From: Micromonospora fulviviridis
GTDB taxonomy: Bacteria > Actinomycetota > Actinomycetes > Mycobacteriales > Micromonosporaceae
Direction: 5' to 3'
DNA: 64,000 bases
Assembly: GCF_014648395.1 (NCBI RefSeq)
Contig: NZ_BMRA01000008.1
Coordinates: 62,001 to 126,000, forward strand
The translations under genes were made by a program, and so were the position numbers. The notes under the pieces were generated by a model. The model had not been told where the DNA came from, did no database searches, and saw only the letters and a program-made list of their open reading frames with translations. Below, in pieces: positions 52,925 to 61,594 of the stretch. The stretch's first letter is position 1; each line of letters opens with the position of its first letter.

Positions 52925-53553
52925 CCGGGCCGCTGGCCGGGATCGTCTTCGACATGGACGGCACGCTGATCGAGTCGCACGAAGTGGTGCCGGCGGCCTA
53001 CCGCGCGGCCGTGCGGGCCGGCGGCGGGCCGGAGCGCACCGACGCCGAGGTCATCGCGGGCTACTCGCTCGGCGCGCCCGTCGACCTGCTGACCCACCTG
53101 CTGGGGCGGCCGGCCACCGACGCGGACCTGGCCGCCTACCACGCCCACCTGGCGTCGCTCGCCGAGCGGGTCACCGTCTACCCCGGGGTCGCCGAGGTGC
53201 TCGCCGAGGTCGCCGCCCGGGTGCCGGTGGGCCTGTTCACCGGCGCGAGCCACCGGGCGGCCGAGATCCTGCTCGACCGGGTCGGCCTGCTCGGCCGTTT
53301 CGGGGTCGTCCTCGGCGGCGACCAGGTCGCCCGCCCCAAGCCGGCGCCCGACGGCGTCGAGCTGGCCTGCCGGCGGCTGGGCGTGGCGCCGGGCCGCGCC
53401 GCGTATGTGGGTGACTCGCCGCTGGACCTGCGGGCCGCCCGGGACAGCGGCGCGGTGGCCGTGGCCGCGGCCTGGGGCCACCAGTACGACCCGGCGGAGG
53501 CCGCCGACGTCAGCGCGGCCCGGCCCGAGGACCTGCTGGCGCTGCTCGGCTGA
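52921..53553 (+). CDS. HAD-superfamily hydrolase
   Basis: 210 aa, phosphoglycolate-phosphatase-like HAD. Motif I FDMDGTLIESHE with a nucleophilic Asp, motif II Thr in GLFTGASHR, motif III Lys in RPKPAPDGVELA and motif IV YVGDSPLDLRAARDSG. Cap domain of subclass I between motifs I and II. Small-molecule phosphatase, substrate unknown. Coupled to the MmcQ gene by a 4-base overlap. Confidence 0.93.
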   Translation: MTGPLAGIVFDMDGTLIESHEVVPAAYRAAVRAGGGPERTDAEVIAGYSLGAPVDLLTHLLGRPATDADLAAYHAHLASLAERVTVYPGVAEVLAEVAARVPVGLFTGASHRAAEILLDRVGLLGRFGVVLGGDQVARPKPAPDGVELACRRLGVAPGRAAYVGDSPLDLRAARDSGAVAVAAAWGHQYDPAEAADVSAARPEDLLALLG

Positions 53554-53677
53554 CCGATGCCCGGAGGCACCTCGTCGACCCGGGGGCCTGCCGAGGCACC
53601 CGTCGGGGTCACGCCTCGGGGGCCGGCCCGGGAGTTCACCCGATGTCCGCGGGCGGACCGTCGCCGAGCATGGCGGG

Positions 53678-55096
53678 GTGGATAGTCGACACACGCCGGT
53701 CGGGCGACCGGTCCTGATCCGCTCGGCGGCCGGCGCGGAGCGCGTCGAGCTGTTCCTGGTCAGCGCGGTGCTCTGCATCGGGGTGACCCGCGCCTTCCTG
53801 GCAGCGACGGACTATCCCCAGGTCGGTTCGGGTGGCCTGCACGTGGCACACGTCCTCTGGGGTGGGCTCGGCATGCTGACCGGCCAGCTGCTGTCCCTGC
53901 TCTTCCTCGGTTCCCGGGTCGCCCGGCTCGCCGCCGTGGTCGGTGGGGTCGGGTTCGGGCTCTTCATCGACGAGGTGGGCAAGTTCGTCACGGCGGACAA
54001 CGACTACTTCTACGAGCCGGTCGCGGCCATCATCTACGGCACCGTCGTCCTCGTCTGGCTGGTGGTCCGACTCGGCGTGCACCGCCGCCCGCTCAGCGAG
54101 CAGGAGGACGTGGTCAACCGGCTGCACGCCCGGGCCGACGAGGCCGCGGGAGCGGGCGCGCAGGTCGTTTCCACGCGGAGGTTCGCCGGGCTGCCGAGGG
54201 GGCGGTTGCCGACGGGGGTGGCCCTGCCGTCGCCGCCGACCGTCCTCACGGCGACCGCGCTGTTCGTGGTCTTCGCCCTGGGGCGGCCGCTCGTGCTGCT
54301 GGCCCGGGAGCCGGCCGCCGCCCACCAGGTCCACGCGGCGGCGGCCGGCGCGTGCGTGCTGCTCACCGCCCTCGGACTGGCGCGGTGGCGGGCGGGACGG
54401 CGGCACGGCGCCCTGCGGCTCGCGGCCGCGGCGCTGGTCCTGCACCTGCTGGTGGTGCAGGTCTTCTGGCTGCTCGACCACGAGTTCGCCGGCTTTCCGC
54501 TGGTGCTCGTGAACCTGCTGCTGCTCCTGCGTGTCCGCACGCTGCTCAGGGACGGGTCAGGGCACAACCGGGCCGGGACGGGCCGGTCCCGTCGGATCCC
54601 CGAGCGCCAGGCGCACGGCGTCCTCGGGGGTGGCCGCGCGGACCGGCCCCGGGACCGGGACGCCGTGGCCGTCGACGACGCGCCAGCCGCCGAGCACGAC
54701 CACCGGGATCCCGCCACGCCGGAGGGCCAGCGCCACCTCGCTGAGGGTCCCCCAGGAGCCGCCGACGGCGATCACCGCGTCCGCGCTCCACACCAGGATC
54801 GCGTTGCGGGCCTGGCCCATGTTGGTCACCACCGAGGCGGACAGCTCGACGGGGCCGGGGGCGGTGCCGTCGTCGGGGCGTACCCCGATGACCAGGCCGG
54901 CGCGGTCGCGGACGCCGGCGGCGACCGCGGCCATCACCCCGCCGCCCCCGCCGCAGAGCACGGTGACGCCGCGCTCCGCCAGCAGCTCCCCGACCCGCCG
55001 GGCCTGCGCCAGTTCCTCCGGCGTCGCTTCCGCCGGCCCGCACACCGCCACCTGCATCCGGCCATTGTCCCGGGTACGGGATCGTCGGGCCCATGA
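53678..55096 (+). CDS. Polytopic membrane protein with an anomalous antisense C-terminal tail
   Basis: From the GTG at 53678 the first ~295 residues form a coherent membrane protein with about seven or eight helices (LFLVSAVLCIGVTRAFLAA, HVLWGGLGMLTGQLLSLLFL, FGLFIDEVGKFVTADNDYFY, LVLVNLLLLLRVRTLL). The frame then runs on without a stop to 55096, through the whole antisense strand of the LOG-family gene. That tail (about 175 aa) is His/Arg/Gly-rich with no domain, so it looks like antisense readthrough rather than functional protein. Most likely the original stop was lost or a frameshift occurred near 54560. No family recognised. Confidence 0.55.
   Translation: MDSRHTPVGRPVLIRSAAGAERVELFLVSAVLCIGVTRAFLAATDYPQVGSGGLHVAHVLWGGLGMLTGQLLSLLFLGSRVARLAAVVGGVGFGLFIDEVGKFVTADNDYFYEPVAAIIYGTVVLVWLVVRLGVHRRPLSEQEDVVNRLHARADEAAGAGAQVVSTRRFAGLPRGRLPTGVALPSPPTVLTATALFVVFALGRPLVLLAREPAAAHQVHAAAAGACVLLTALGLARWRAGRRHGALRLAAAALVLHLLVVQVFWLLDHEFAGFPLVLVNLLLLLRVRTLLRDGSGHNRAGTGRSRRIPERQAHGVLGGGRADRPRDRDAVAVDDAPAAEHDHRDPATPEGQRHLAEGPPGAADGDHRVRAPHQDRVAGLAHVGHHRGGQLDGAGGGAVVGAYPDDQAGAVADAGGDRGHHPAAPAAEHGDAALRQQLPDPPGLRQFLRRRFRRPAHRHLHPAIVPGTGSSGP
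54557..55057 (-). CDS. LOG-family (TIGR00725-like) Rossmann protein
   Basis: 166 aa. MQVAVCGPAEATPEELAQAR opens the fold; VLCGGGGGVMAAVAAG is the GGGxGxM nucleotide loop, and the usual PGGxGTxxE signature appears as GGSWGTLSEVAL, with the Pro missing. Typical LOG proteins release cytokinin bases from their riboside monophosphates; TIGR00725 members may bind other nucleotides. ATG at 55057. The coding strand is antisense to the long tail of the preceding frame. Confidence 0.85.
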   Translation of the reverse strand: MQVAVCGPAEATPEELAQARRVGELLAERGVTVLCGGGGGVMAAVAAGVRDRAGLVIGVRPDDGTAPGPVELSASVVTNMGQARNAILVWSADAVIAVGGSWGTLSEVALALRRGGIPVVVLGGWRVVDGHGVPVPGPVRAATPEDAVRLALGDPTGPARPGPVVP

Positions 55097-55132
55097 TCGA
55101 CGGATCCGGTACGGCTGGGCTAGCGTGCGGGG

Positions 55133-55813
55133 ATGGGATCGACGGTGACCGAAGCGACGGATCCGTGGTGCCTGCGCCCCGGTGAGGCCGGCGAGCTGCT
55201 GCGGGGGCACCCGTGGCGGCGGTTCGTGGTGCTGGGCGACAGCGTGGCCGAGGGCATGTGCGAGCCGGTCGACGGCTACCCCGATCTCCAGTGGGCGGAC
55301 CGGATCGGCGCCGAGCTGCGCACGGTGCGGCCGGAGCTGGCGTACCGGAACCTGGGGCGGCGGGGGCTGCGGGCACACGAGGTGCGGGCGACCCAGTTGG
55401 CGCCGGCGCTGGAGTTCGAGCCGGACCTGGCGCTGGTGGTGTGCGGCGGCAACGACGCCTTCCGTCCCGCGTACGACCCGGAGGCGGTGGACGCCGAGTT
55501 GACCGCGATGGTCACCGCCCTCCAGGGCGCCGGGGCGGACGTCATCACCGTCGGCATGTTCGACGTGTCGCACAGCCCGGCCGTGCCGGACCCGCTGCGG
55601 GCGGGACTGGGCGCGCGGATGCGCCTGCTCTCCGCCCACACCGGACGGCTGGCGCAGCGCCTCGGCACGCTGCACGTGCACCTGACCGACCACCCGCTCG
55701 TCGCGGATCCGTCGCTCTACAGCAGCGACGGCCGCCACGGCAGCGCCCGCAGCGACGCCGTCGCCACGGCCGAGACCCTCCGGGTCCTGGGCCGCCACCT
55801 CGCCGCCGGCTGA
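55133..55813 (+). CDS. SGNH/GDSL hydrolase, cytoplasmic
   Basis: 226 aa. FVVLGDSVAEGMCEPVDGYP (Ser block I), YRNLGRRGLRAHEV (block II), VVCGGNDAFRP (block III, GxND) and HGSARSDAVA in the C-terminal block V region, where the usual DxxH is degenerate: the His after the final Asp is not obvious (SDGRHGSARSD). No signal peptide. Esterase-like, substrate unknown. Confidence 0.85.
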   Translation: MGSTVTEATDPWCLRPGEAGELLRGHPWRRFVVLGDSVAEGMCEPVDGYPDLQWADRIGAELRTVRPELAYRNLGRRGLRAHEVRATQLAPALEFEPDLALVVCGGNDAFRPAYDPEAVDAELTAMVTALQGAGADVITVGMFDVSHSPAVPDPLRAGLGARMRLLSAHTGRLAQRLGTLHVHLTDHPLVADPSLYSSDGRHGSARSDAVATAETLRVLGRHLAAG

Positions 55814-55819
55814 GCGGGG

Positions 55820-56509
55820 TCAGGCCGGGTCGGCGGCGAGCAGGCCGGTCAGCAGGCTGCGCAGGGTGCGCTCGAAGAGGTCCCCGGCGGGCGGGGCCGA
55901 CGGGGGTTCGGCGAACGCGGCGGCCAGATGCGGGTACGCCGCCAGGTCGACGTGGTCGAAGGTGACCGTGCCGGCGGCCGCCGCGCTGCGGGCGAAGAGC
56001 GAGACCACGCCGGTGACCATGGCGATCGCCTCGAATTTCGCGGCGACGCCGGCCCTGACCGGTTGCAGCAGGCGCAGGCAGGCGTCGAAATGGGCGAGGG
56101 TGTTCGGCCCCGGGACCGTGCGCCGGGCGATCGCGTCGGGCAACCACCGGTGACGCCGGTAGAGCGCCAGTTGGCGACGGGCCAGCAGGAGGAACTGGTC
56201 CTGCCAGCTCCCGCCGTCCGCCGGGTACGGCCGCAGCTCGCCCACGCACCGGTCGACCATCAGGTCCAACAGGTCGTCCCGGGACGACAGGTGCCGGTAG
56301 AGCGAGCCGGCGGCCATCCCGAGCGCCCCGGCGACCGCACGCATCGACACGGCACTCAGCCCGTCGGCATCGGCCAGCGCGACCGCGGCGGCGACGATCT
56401 CGTCCCGGCTGCGCGTCGGGGCGGGCCCCCGGGCGCCACGCTGCGGCCGGGTCCAGATCGACCGTCCGGCCGAGTCGTCGTCGGCCGGATTCCTCGGTGC
56501 GCCGCTCAC
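55820..56509 (-). CDS. TetR family transcriptional regulator
   Basis: 229 aa. The TetR-type HTH reads RSRDEIVAAAVALADADGLS, SMRAVAGALGMAAGSLYRHL and DLLDLMVDR; the C-terminal ligand domain is TetR_C-like and divergent (GSWQDQFLLLARRQLALYRR). GTG at 56509 (GTG 56512 equally possible). Divergent from the hydrolase pseudogene, which is its probable target. Confidence 0.88.
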   Translation of the reverse strand: MSGAPRNPADDDSAGRSIWTRPQRGARGPAPTRSRDEIVAAAVALADADGLSAVSMRAVAGALGMAAGSLYRHLSSRDDLLDLMVDRCVGELRPYPADGGSWQDQFLLLARRQLALYRRHRWLPDAIARRTVPGPNTLAHFDACLRLLQPVRAGVAAKFEAIAMVTGVVSLFARSAAAAGTVTFDHVDLAAYPHLAAAFAEPPSAPPAGDLFERTLRSLLTGLLAADPA

Positions 56510-56513
56510 CACA

Positions 56514-56535
56514 CCACTGTAAACTGCAAACAGCG
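56514..56535. promoter_or_regulatory. Possible TetR operator
   Basis: An AT-rich island in otherwise GC-rich sequence contains CTGT and ACAG ends (CTGTAAACTGCAAACAG) and, on the other strand, TTTGCAG/TTTACAG direct repeats. It lies between the divergent regulator and hydrolase starts. Confidence 0.35.
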
Positions 56536-56567
56536 TTCGCGGTTTTGCGGGGTCGGAGGGAGCAGCC

Positions 56568-57400
56568 ATGCAGCGGATCACGGCACCGGACGGCGCGGGA
56601 ATCGTCCTGCACTCCACGGGCAGCGGACCGGATCTCGTGGTGGTGCACGGGGGCGGGGTGACCATCCACGAATACCGGCTGCTCGCCGCGCTGATCGCCG
56701 ACCGGTTCACCGTGCACCTGTACAACCGGCGGGGCCGGGCGGACGCCGCGCCGCGCCGCGAGCCGTACACGGTGGAGCAGGAGATCGAGGACCTCGGCGC
56801 GGTGCTCGCGCACACCGGCGCCCGCCGGGCCATCGGGCACAGCTATGGCGCGTTCGTCGTCCTGCGAGCCGCGCTCCGGCTGCCGCTGGACCGTATCGCG
56901 GTCTACGACGCCCGCTCCGCCTGGCCGGGCACGGCCTGCCGACGGCGTTCCTCGACCCTGCCGAGGAGGCGATCCGGGCCGGGAACACCGCGCGGGCGCT
57001 GGCGATCGTGGGCGCGGCCGTCAACCCGCAGTCCCCGGCGTCGAAACTGCCGCTCGTGGTGCGCACCGCGATCTGCCGGGCGTTCCTGCGCACCGAGGTC
57101 GGGCGGACGATGGGCAGCCTGGTGGGGATGACGCTGGCCGAGTCGCGGCAGATCCAGGCGTACGAGGGACCGGCCGAGGAGTACGCCGGGATCACGGCCG
57201 AGGCGCTCCTGATCAGCGGCACCAAGGCGGCGCCCTACTTCACCGAGATCAACGACCGCCTCGCCGCGGTCATCCCCCGCGCGCAGACCCTCCGCGTCCC
57301 CGGCAGCCCCCACAACGGCATAGCGGTGGCACCCCCAACGCTGATCAACCCCCTGACGACCTTCTTCACGACCCCCACCTCCCCCGCCACCCAGCGTTGA
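56568..57400 (+). pseudogene. Alpha/beta-hydrolase gene with a frameshift
   Basis: The ATG at 56568 (GGAGGGAGC upstream) opens a hydrolase with VVVHGGGVTIHEYRLL and the nucleophile elbow AIGHSYGAFVVL. About residue 118, after PLDRIAVYDARSAW, the frame loses similarity, while the next frame continues the fold (GLPTAFLDPAEEAIRAGNT through TEINDRLAAVIPRAQ and a catalytic His in GSPHNGIA) to a TGA at 57398-57400. One missing base between about 56909 and 56937 explains this. Real inactivation or a sequence error cannot be told apart here. The stop codon lies in a palindromic repeat. Confidence 0.8.
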
Positions 57401-57455
57401 TCAAGAAGTTTGCGTCAGGAATCGGGCTCCGGCAGACGCAAACTTCTTGATCAAC
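57396..57455. repeat. GTTGATCA palindromic repeat, copy 7 (type B)
   Basis: 60 bp with perfect 21-bp arms (57396-57416 and 57435-57455; arm begins GTTGATCAAGAAGTTTGCG). Sits in the gap between convergent genes and supplies the TGA of the hydrolase pseudogene. Confidence 0.92.
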
Positions 57456-57501
57456 GCGGCGGGAGGGCGGCGGGGAGGGGGGCGGCGGGGGCGGCCGGGG
57501 G

Positions 57502-58857
57502 TCAGTCGGTCAGGAGGATGCCGGTCATCAGGACGCCTCTTGCCAGGTTGAGGACGCCCTCGCAGCCGGGGTAGCCGACGCGGGCCAGGGCGCCGGAGCC
57601 CGTTCTGCCGAACAGGTACGGGGCGAGGCTGTACGGGACCTCGGCCGTCACCGTCTCGCCGGTCTCGATCTGCACGAAGTCCATGGCCACCCGGTCGGCC
57701 TCGTGGTAGCGCTGGAGGATGTTGCCGCCCGCGGCGATCGCGGCCCGGACGCCGTCCTCCCAGGCCACCGCGCTCATCTCCCGGCCGATCAGCACCCCGT
57801 GCCCGGCCGAGCCGCCGGCCGGCTTGGCGACCAGGTCGGCCTGCTCCGCCAGGGCCCGGTCGAGCTCGTCGGCGGTGAGCACCACGGTGTGCGGGACGTA
57901 GCGGCGGACGAGCGCCCGGTCGGTCTCGGACAGCAGGTCCAGGTCGGCCCAGAGCCAGGCGTAGTTCACCTTGTTGCTGAGCAGCCATGCCGCCGTGCTC
58001 ACGAACATCGGCAGGGTGCCGGCCGCGAGGGCGCCGGCCACCGCGTCGAGGCCGGCGCTCGGGGTGACCCGGTTGGGCACGAAGAGCCGGAACAGGGCGT
58101 CCACCGGGGCGCCGCCGACCACCAGCCGGCGGTGCTCGTCCAGGGCGGCGGTGGAGACCGGGGCGATGACCAGGTCGATGCCGAAGCGCTTCGCCTGGTC
58201 GGCGAGTGGGGAGAGGATCCGGATGAACGTCTCCGGGTCGTCGAGGCCCGGGTACTCGGCGTCGAAGTCCATGAGCAGCGCCACCCGGGCGCCGTCGGGC
58301 AGGCCGAGGGTGTCCCGGATGGCCACGAACCGCTGGTCGAGCAGGGACGGCGCGGGCCGGACCGGTAGCCCGTCGAGCAGGCCGTGCTCCCGGTAGAGCT
58401 CGGCGTACCGGTAGATCACCGTGTCGGCGTCGAAGCCGCCGCCGAGGCTGCTGTCGATGTTGTACTCCACGATGCACGGCACTCCGCCGGAGAGCAGCAC
58501 GTCCGGCCGATACGCGGCGAGAAGCCCCTCGTGCAGCGGCTCGTCCTCGTCGAGCAGCCGGGTCTCCCCCACCGGCACGTCGAGCAGGCGGCGCAGTTCA
58601 CCGGCGGTGCGGGCGCGCCGCCGGCACGCCTCCAGGATGAGCTGGGCGATCCGGTCGCAGACCTCGTTCAGCTCGCGGAACGCGTCGGCGGTGAGCACCG
58701 GCGGCCGGGCCAGCCGCCACTGCTTGTTGTACGTGGCCCGGCCGTGGAAGATCTTCTCCCAGGCGCCGGCGCCGGCCGCCACCATCGCCGTACGGGTCGG
58801 CTCGGGCAGGTCGGTCCACGCCTGACCGGCGGGCGGCCACGGGTAGTTCGGGTCCAT
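57502..58857 (-). CDS. ATP-grasp-like ligase of the HmaS operon
   Basis: 451 aa. The C-terminal part shows ATP-grasp features: LVAKPAGGSAGHGVLIG (nucleotide loop with Lys), an ILQRYHEADRVAMDF segment and the GYPGCEGVLNLARG end. The N-terminal half has VPCIVEYNIDSSLGGGFD, as in circularly permuted, glutathionylspermidine-synthase-like ATP-grasp proteins. Such enzymes join a carboxylate to an amine through an acyl-phosphate. It follows the E1beta gene by 3 bases and ends the operon. Proposed role: amide or ester formation on the Hpg or hydroxybenzoyl unit; partner unknown. Confidence 0.7.
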   Translation of the reverse strand: MDPNYPWPPAGQAWTDLPEPTRTAMVAAGAGAWEKIFHGRATYNKQWRLARPPVLTADAFRELNEVCDRIAQLILEACRRRARTAGELRRLLDVPVGETRLLDEDEPLHEGLLAAYRPDVLLSGGVPCIVEYNIDSSLGGGFDADTVIYRYAELYREHGLLDGLPVRPAPSLLDQRFVAIRDTLGLPDGARVALLMDFDAEYPGLDDPETFIRILSPLADQAKRFGIDLVIAPVSTAALDEHRRLVVGGAPVDALFRLFVPNRVTPSAGLDAVAGALAAGTLPMFVSTAAWLLSNKVNYAWLWADLDLLSETDRALVRRYVPHTVVLTADELDRALAEQADLVAKPAGGSAGHGVLIGREMSAVAWEDGVRAAIAAGGNILQRYHEADRVAMDFVQIETGETVTAEVPYSLAPYLFGRTGSGALARVGYPGCEGVLNLARGVLMTGILLTD

Positions 58858-58860
58858 CGT

Positions 58861-59826
58861 TCATCCGTCCTTACAGGTCAGTTGGATGGCGGCGGTGAGC
58901 TGGTCGCGGCCGGGTTGCACGGCCCGGTCCAGGGCGGGCGCGAAGGGCAGCACCGCGCCGTCCGGGCGGGTGACCCGGCGGGGCGGCGCGGCGAGCGGGA
59001 CCCGCTCGACCACGGTGGCGATGATCTCGCCGGCGATCCCGCAGGACCGGTTGGAGTCGTCCACCACGACGAGGCGCCCGGTGCGGGACACCGAGTCGAG
59101 CAGCCCGTCCCAGTCGAACGGGTAGAGCGTGCGCGGGTCGAAGACCTCCACCGAGACCTGGCCGGCCAGTTCGCCGGCGACGGCCAGGGCGTCGTGCACG
59201 AGATGCCCTACGGCGACCACCGTGACGTCGGAGCCCGGGCGGCGCACCACGCCCCGGCCCAGCGGCACCGGGGCGAGGTCGGTGACGTCGGCCCGCACGT
59301 CGAGGGCACCGGCGGGGGCGAAGACCACCACCGGGTCGTCGCAGCGGATCGCCGAGACCAGCAGCCCGTACGCGTCGGCCGGGGTGGCCGGCACCACGGT
59401 GGTCACGCCGACGTGGGCGAAGAGGCTGTACGGGTGGTCGGAGTGCTGCCCGGCCCAGCCGGTCCGGGAGCCGGAGCCGGGCACCAGGTAGGTGACCGGC
59501 ACCGCGCACTGCCCGCCGGTCATCAGCGGGAACTTGTGCGCGTGGTTGACGATCTGCTCGAAGACCAGGAAGAGCAGCGAGGGGATCTGGAACTCGATCA
59601 CCGGCCGCGCCCCGGCCAGCGCGGCGCCGGTGGCGAAGCTGGTGAACGCCTGTTCCGACAGGGGCGTGTCGAGGACCCGCTCCGGGCCGAACTTCTTCAG
59701 CAGGCCGGTGGTGACGCTGGCGGCGGCCACCCGGATGTCCTCGCCGAGCAGGAAGACCGACCCGTCGCGGGTCATCTCGTCGGCGAGCGCCCGGGTGAGC
59801 GCCCTGCGGTAGGACAGCCGGGGCAT
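58861..59826 (-). CDS. TPP-dependent dehydrogenase E1 beta subunit of the HmaS operon
   Basis: 321 aa transketolase-like beta chain: FLLGEDIRVAAASVTTGLLK, VLDTPLSEQAFTSFATGAAL, EQIVNHAHKFPLMTGGQC and VFDPRTLYPFDWDGLLDSV. It is clearly different from the housekeeping copy at 19175-20179 (different active-site loop, SGSRTGWAGQHSDHPYSL in place of GGIGGVEHHCDS). It pairs with the E1alpha directly upstream (TGAATG junction). No E2 or E3 lies in this operon. Confidence 0.9.
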   Translation of the reverse strand: MPRLSYRRALTRALADEMTRDGSVFLLGEDIRVAAASVTTGLLKKFGPERVLDTPLSEQAFTSFATGAALAGARPVIEFQIPSLLFLVFEQIVNHAHKFPLMTGGQCAVPVTYLVPGSGSRTGWAGQHSDHPYSLFAHVGVTTVVPATPADAYGLLVSAIRCDDPVVVFAPAGALDVRADVTDLAPVPLGRGVVRRPGSDVTVVAVGHLVHDALAVAGELAGQVSVEVFDPRTLYPFDWDGLLDSVSRTGRLVVVDDSNRSCGIAGEIIATVVERVPLAAPPRRVTRPDGAVLPFAPALDRAVQPGRDQLTAAIQLTCKDG

Positions 59827-60798
59827 TCAGCCACCTCCGGTCCGGGCGGTGAGCCCGCTGGCGTACAGGTGGTCGAGGGCGGTGGCGGGATCGGGCGCGG
59901 GGCTGGCCAGCGCGAAGTCCACCGCCGCGTCGAGGGTGGCCTCGACCTCCGCGTCGACCGCCGCGCGATCGGCTGCGGGCAGCCGGTCACCCTGGATGAG
60001 CACCGGGTCCCGGCGGCGTGCCGCCGCCACCTCCTCGGGCGGGCGGTAGTCGAGGCGTACCCGGTGTTCGAAGGTGTGGTGGGCGTCGAACCGGTAGGTG
60101 CGGGCCTCGACCAGCTCGGGGCCGCCGCCGGCGCGCATCCGCGCGACGGCGGCGGCGGTGGCCTCGCGTACCGTCTCGGGGTCCTGGCCGTCGACGGTGA
60201 CCGTCGGCATGCCGAAGGCGGCGGCGCGGCCGGCGATGGTGCCGGCGACCGCGCCGTCGACCGGCATGGTGGTGGCGTAGCCGTTGTTCTCGCAGACGAA
60301 GAGCACCGGCACCCGCCAGAGCGCGGCCAGGTTGAACGCTTCGAGGAGCATCCCCTCGTTGACCGCGCCGTCGCCGAAGAAGGTCGCCCCGACCACATCG
60401 TCGCCGCGCCGCCGGCGCGCCCACACCGCTCCGGTGAGGATCGCGCCGGCGGCCCCGACGATGGCGTTGGCGCCGAGCACCCCGACGCCGAAGTCGGCGG
60501 CGTGCATCGACCCGCCCCGGCCCCGGTTGAGCCCGGTGACCCGGCCGCAGAGCTCGGCGAGCATCCGGGCCGGGTCGGCGCCCTTGGCCAGCACGTGCCC
60601 GTGCCCGCGGTGGGTGCCGGTGACCAGGTCCCCGGGGCGCAGCGCCGCGCAGACCCCGGCCGCGACGCCCTCCTGACCGAGGTACGGGTGGATGCCGCCG
60701 ACGATCTCCCCGGCGTCGACCAGCTCGATCGCCCGCTCCTCGAAGCGGCGGATCAGCCGGACCGTCCGGTAGAGCCGGACCGGGTCGGAGTCGGTCAC
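59827..60798 (-). CDS. TPP-dependent dehydrogenase E1 alpha subunit of the HmaS operon
   Basis: 323 aa. TPP motif GDGAVNEGMLLEAFNLAAL ... ENNGYATT is complete. GGIHPYLGQEGVAAGVCAAL, HRGHGHVLAKGADPARMLAE and GGSMHAADF resemble acetoin-dehydrogenase-type E1alpha, which accept non-standard 2-oxo substrates. In this setting a likely substrate is 4-hydroxybenzoylformate, giving a TPP-bound 4-hydroxybenzoyl unit for transfer to lipoate, CoA or a carrier protein (inference). The GTG at 60798 overlaps the DUF3050 stop by 4 bases. Confidence 0.9.
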   Translation of the reverse strand: MTDSDPVRLYRTVRLIRRFEERAIELVDAGEIVGGIHPYLGQEGVAAGVCAALRPGDLVTGTHRGHGHVLAKGADPARMLAELCGRVTGLNRGRGGSMHAADFGVGVLGANAIVGAAGAILTGAVWARRRRGDDVVGATFFGDGAVNEGMLLEAFNLAALWRVPVLFVCENNGYATTMPVDGAVAGTIAGRAAAFGMPTVTVDGQDPETVREATAAAVARMRAGGGPELVEARTYRFDAHHTFEHRVRLDYRPPEEVAAARRRDPVLIQGDRLPAADRAAVDAEVEATLDAAVDFALASPAPDPATALDHLYASGLTARTGGG

Positions 60799-61592
60799 GC
60801 CGGACGCCCCTCCTTGACGGCGGCCAGGATGTCGTCCCAGAGCTGGGCGCGGGCCGCCAGGGCGGCGTTGACCGTGTCGGCGCACTCCTGCCACCTGGTG
60901 TCGTCGTCGCCGCAGAGGTCGGCGAGCATCTGCATGGCCATGGGGGTGTGCTGCTCGCCGTCGACCTCGATGTGCCGCTCCAGGTAGTCGACGAACGTGT
61001 TGAGCCGGTGGCTGCGCTCGTTGACCGCGACGACCTGGGTGAACATCTCCGGGATGAGGTCCTCGCGGCCGAACGCGAAGGCGGCTGCCTGGCAGTGCAC
61101 CGGGGTGCTCTCGATGATCCGCCAGGTGGTGGCGGCGAACGCGGCCGAGGGCGCGGGCACGCCCGCCTCGGCCAGCGCCCCGGTGACCGGCCGGCCGGCG
61201 CGCAGCAGGTCGACCAGCCGGTCCACCGCGCCGGTGTCCGCGCCGGCCTCCCGCATGCCCCGCACGTAGAGCTCGAAGTGGCTGATGTAGCCGTCGCCCA
61301 GCTCGTCGCTCTCCTCGACCATGACGATGTCGTTGATGAGGCGGCGGCTGCCGGTCGGGCCGGTGGGGATCCACGGGACGGTGACGCAGGTGAGCTGGCG
61401 CTGCAACGACTTCAGCAGCGACATGAAGTCCCAGACCGCGAAGACGTGGTGCTCCATGAAGGTGACCAGCGCGTCGTGGGTGTCCAGGTTGGCGTAGAGC
61501 GGGTGCTTGACCACCACGTCGCGGCGCTCGGTCACCGCCCGCTCCAGCCGCTCGATGCCCGGGTGCGTCCTACCCCAGTCGTACCGTGACAT
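60795..61592 (-). CDS. DUF3050 protein, heme-oxygenase-like diiron oxidase candidate
   Basis: 265 aa, all-helical. Several acidic and His residues sit in positions like those of heme-oxygenase-like diiron oxidases: FMEHHVFAVWDFM, VEESDELGDGYISHFELYV and YLERHIEVDGEQHTP. DUF3050 is believed to belong to that structural clan; members of the clan cleave C-C bonds, make alkenes or oxidise amines. The actual reaction cannot be read from sequence. ATG at 61592, 2 bases after the PhyH stop. Confidence 0.75.
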   Translation of the reverse strand: MSRYDWGRTHPGIERLERAVTERRDVVVKHPLYANLDTHDALVTFMEHHVFAVWDFMSLLKSLQRQLTCVTVPWIPTGPTGSRRLINDIVMVEESDELGDGYISHFELYVRGMREAGADTGAVDRLVDLLRAGRPVTGALAEAGVPAPSAAFAATTWRIIESTPVHCQAAAFAFGREDLIPEMFTQVVAVNERSHRLNTFVDYLERHIEVDGEQHTPMAMQMLADLCGDDDTRWQECADTVNAALAARAQLWDDILAAVKEGRPA

Positions 61593-61594
61593 GG

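Noticed and set aside
57502..58857. Glutathionylspermidine synthase
   Set aside because: Only the ATP-grasp-like part fits; there is no amidase domain and the context is a biosynthetic operon, so a general ligase call is safer.
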